A stretch of 24,764 nucleotides of DNA from CBCXVS01 sp965178525 (lineage in GTDB: Bacteria; Tectomicrobia; Entotheonellia; Entotheonellales; Entotheonellaceae), in NCBI GenBank assembly GCA_965178525.1, contig CBCXVS010000089.1, positions 1-24,764 on the forward strand, given 5' to 3'. Shown piece after piece: positions 22,827-24,764 of this stretch. Positions within the stretch are counted from its first letter, which is position 1, and each line of letters starts with the position of its first letter. The translations under genes and the position numbers were made by a program. The notes under the pieces were generated by a model. That model worked only from the letters and a program-made list of their open reading frames with translations, searched no databases and was not told where the DNA came from.

Positions 22827-24605
22827 TCACGCCATCACGCTGACTCCGGCCCATGCCCCCACCAGTTCCTCCAGCACTCCCATCGGCACAGGGCCGTTGG
22901 TGAGCACGACGTCATGAAATTGGCCGAGGTCGAACGCGTCTCCCAAACGCGCCTTGGCCTGCTCGCGCAATTCAACGATGCGCCGCCTGCCGACCTTGTA
23001 GGCGGTGGCTTGCCCAGGCAGCACGATATAGCGCTCCGCCGCTGTGACGATCTCGGCGTCCGTGTTCGGGGTGGTTCGCTGCAAATAGGCGATCGTCTCC
23101 TCCCGTGTCCACCGCTTGGCATGGAGGCCGGTGTCAACGACCAGACGGGTGGCGCGCCACAGCTCCAACACCAGCCGGCCAAAATCCGACATGGGTTCCG
23201 GGTAGAATCCCATTTCCTTGGCGAGAAATTCGGCATAGAGACCCCAGCCTTCCGAGAAGGCGGTGTAGGAGCCGAACTTGCGGAAGGTCGGCAGGCCCGT
23301 CAGCTCAACGGAGATGGCCAGCTGCATGTGATGACCCGGCACGCCTTCGTGATAGGCCAAGGCTTCCAGTTGAAAATTCTTCAAGATCGACATGTCGAAG
23401 AGATTGACGTAGTAGATGCCCGGGCGGCTGCCGTTCGGCGGCGGCGCTTGATAAAAGGCAATGCCGGCTGAGCGCTCGCGAAACGCTTCGACCGGCTTGA
23501 CAATTAACTCGGCCTGGGGCAGCGTCTTGAAGGCATCGGGCAGGCGGGCTTGCATCTGCGCGATAGCCTGCTCCGCCTCACGCAAATAGGCGTCCCGCCC
23601 TTCAGGGGTATTGGGGAAGGTGAACTGCGGGTTGGTGTTCGTAAACTCGAAAAATGCTTCCAGAGTGCCGGTGAAGCCGACCTGTCGCATGATGTCTCGC
23701 ATCTCGGCGTGAATGCGCTCCACCTCTTCCAGACCGAATTGGTGAATGGCTTCGGCCGACAGATCGGTGGTCGTCCTGTGCTTCAACATCAGCGCATAAT
23801 AGGCATCGCCATCCGGCAGCTTCCACACGCCGTCATCGGTGCTGGCCAGGCCCTCCAAGCGGATGGCGGCGGCGATGAGGTCTTGATAGGCCGGGCCGAC
23901 GAAATGCTGCAACGCGTCGGCTGCATGCCGGAGCAGTCGATCTTTGCGGGGTGCGGCAATGGCGAGTTCATTGACCTTCGCTCTGAAGTCCGCCAGCAGC
24001 GCGCTGTCGGGACCGCTGGCGAAAAAGGGCGCTCCGGTGAGCAGGTTGCGGCAATCCCGAATGACGTGGTCATAGACGAACTTCGGCGCGAGAATGCCTT
24101 CCCGCGCCCGTATTTCCAACCCGGTGATGATCTGGCTGACGAGCTGGCGAATGCCTTCCAGGCGGCTGATGTACGCTTCTGCGTCCTCCTGGGCATCGAT
24201 GCCATGGTTGTTGATCAAAAAGGCGGGAATCGCCGACTGCCAGCCGAACATCTGATTGATGGGATAGTCGTGATGGCGGAATGCGTCCGCCTCGATGGCG
24301 CGTTCCGCCTCGATTTCAAACAGCTTGTAGCTGAGCCGTTCATGAGGCGAAAGCGAGGCGGGGACGAAACGCTGGCGCAGGTCTGCTAACGTTTTCTTGG
24401 TGTCGGCAAGGGCTTCGTCTTGCGCCTCATCGCTCAGGTCGTCCCATTTGTCCTGATCATCCTTGCGTCCAAGCAGGCTGGTCTGCTCCATCGGACTTCT
24501 CTTCAGGCGCCGCTCGAAGGCCGCTTCCAGAAATGCGCTGAAGTCGTTGCCGCCGTTGTTGCTGACGGTGACTTTGGTGTTGTTGCCTGACTTTGCCATC
24601 GCCAT
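22827..24605 (-). CDS. DUF885 family protein, metallopeptidase-like
   Basis: This 592-residue protein matches the DUF885 layout: a long helical body, the zinc-like motif HEGVPGHH (419-426), the downstream acidic motif AFSEGWGLYAEF (Glu452 region) and the conserved C-terminal GQATAYKVGRRRI and GPVPMGVLEELV. The motif arrangement resembles gluzincin-type metallopeptidases, but catalytic activity has been shown for few members. The N-terminus is hydrophilic (MAMAKSGNNTK) with no signal peptide, unlike many family members, so a cytoplasmic location is likely. The start at 24605 has AGGAGGG 5 nt upstream, a strong site, and beats the ATG two codons later. It is alone on its strand here. Confidence 0.88.
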   Translation of the reverse strand: MAMAKSGNNTKVTVSNNGGNDFSAFLEAAFERRLKRSPMEQTSLLGRKDDQDKWDDLSDEAQDEALADTKKTLADLRQRFVPASLSPHERLSYKLFEIEAERAIEADAFRHHDYPINQMFGWQSAIPAFLINNHGIDAQEDAEAYISRLEGIRQLVSQIITGLEIRAREGILAPKFVYDHVIRDCRNLLTGAPFFASGPDSALLADFRAKVNELAIAAPRKDRLLRHAADALQHFVGPAYQDLIAAAIRLEGLASTDDGVWKLPDGDAYYALMLKHRTTTDLSAEAIHQFGLEEVERIHAEMRDIMRQVGFTGTLEAFFEFTNTNPQFTFPNTPEGRDAYLREAEQAIAQMQARLPDAFKTLPQAELIVKPVEAFRERSAGIAFYQAPPPNGSRPGIYYVNLFDMSILKNFQLEALAYHEGVPGHHMQLAISVELTGLPTFRKFGSYTAFSEGWGLYAEFLAKEMGFYPEPMSDFGRLVLELWRATRLVVDTGLHAKRWTREETIAYLQRTTPNTDAEIVTAAERYIVLPGQATAYKVGRRRIVELREQAKARLGDAFDLGQFHDVVLTNGPVPMGVLEELVGAWAGVSVMA

Positions 24606-24764
24606 CGTATCCCTCCTGTTTTTCCGCTGTGTGGCCGCCAGCGTCTGCTGGATTCCATAGCTTCACATCGTGTTTGTGTCGTGTCGCCGTCTAGGCCGAA
24701 GTTCCCCTGGCAGAATAGGCGGAGGGTTAAGTAGATCAACAGGTTGGCCCAATTCAAAAGTCCA
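24606..24764. other. Upstream region of the DUF885 gene
   Basis: This holds the ribosome site of the DUF885 gene (AGGAGGG) and no convincing promoter or gene. A stretch near 24694-24716 loosely resembles the start of the dispersed hairpin repeat but is not a secure copy. Confidence 0.35.

Noticed and set aside
23550..24389. 279-codon plus-strand frame opposite the DUF885 gene
   Set aside because: Antisense shadow; the minus-strand gene carries the conserved HEGVPGHH and has the strong ribosome site.
24694..24716. Possible third copy of the dispersed hairpin repeat
   Set aside because: Only the first dozen or so bases align, with a 2-nt gap and several mismatches, and the hairpin arms and the terminal TCGGGCACTTA are absent.
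1..24764. CRISPR arrays, tRNA, rRNA or intact insertion sequence
   Set aside because: I saw no regularly spaced repeats with unique spacers, no cloverleaf-like tRNA, no rRNA segment and no transposase open frame.

Overview
The window is a 24.8 kb piece of a moderately GC-rich bacterial chromosome. It is gene-dense, carries housekeeping genes on both strands, and has one clearly foreign AT-rich patch. The gene set (FabH, a fused indolepyruvate-type 2-oxoacid oxidoreductase, ThrS without a TGS domain, short ThiI, MoeA, MetY, a DUF885 metallopeptidase-like protein) together with a STAND ATPase, toxin-antitoxin debris and dispersed palindromic repeats suggests an uncultivated, large-genome environmental bacterium. 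I cannot fix the phylum from the sequence alone. No rRNA, tRNA, CRISPR array or intact transposase was seen.

Layout. 1-1011: a SleB-like cell-wall hydrolase (+), ended by a perfect palindromic repeat. 1032-4389: a minus-strand cluster, probably one operon, transcribed fabH > CoA-binding protein > metY > exported HEAT-repeat protein, from a good sigma70-type promoter near 4481-4509. 4390-4869: a divergent promoter region that also contains copy 1 of a dispersed hairpin repeat. 4870-9555: a two-gene plus-strand unit, the fused oxidoreductase followed by a glycosyltransferase-like protein. 9707-10180: a small membrane-anchored protein built from 11-residue (hendecad) repeats. 10245-12071: thrS on the minus strand. 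12393-12800: a small conserved-looking protein that may have a nuclease-like core. 12806-12877: copy 2 of the hairpin repeat, which fills the gap between convergent genes and supplies the thiI stop codon. 12876-14090 thiI (-) and 14292-15503 moeA (+) are divergent, each with its own recognisable promoter.

15730-19788 is an accessory cassette: a 940-residue STAND-type ATPase with helical repeats and a proline-rich tail but no visible effector domain, an unknown 207-residue protein 36 bp downstream, and a small HTH-like protein whose promoter has a dyad between -35 and -10. 20011-21225 is a membrane-anchored SGNH hydrolase (-).

21226-22356 is a decay zone. It holds a brnT-like toxin remnant broken by an 8-bp tandem duplication and a 1-nt loss, truncated by a 62-bp near-perfect palindrome. 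Next comes a strongly AT-rich reading frame for a multi-pass membrane protein with two in-frame stops, which runs without a stop into the C-terminal part of a VapB-like antitoxin. The partner PIN toxin (22353-22757) is intact and overlaps it by ATGA. The window ends with a DUF885 protein (-).

The best candidates for something new are the dispersed hairpin repeat, the STAND/207-residue/HTH cassette, and the chimeric antitoxin with its AT-rich membrane-protein remnant.
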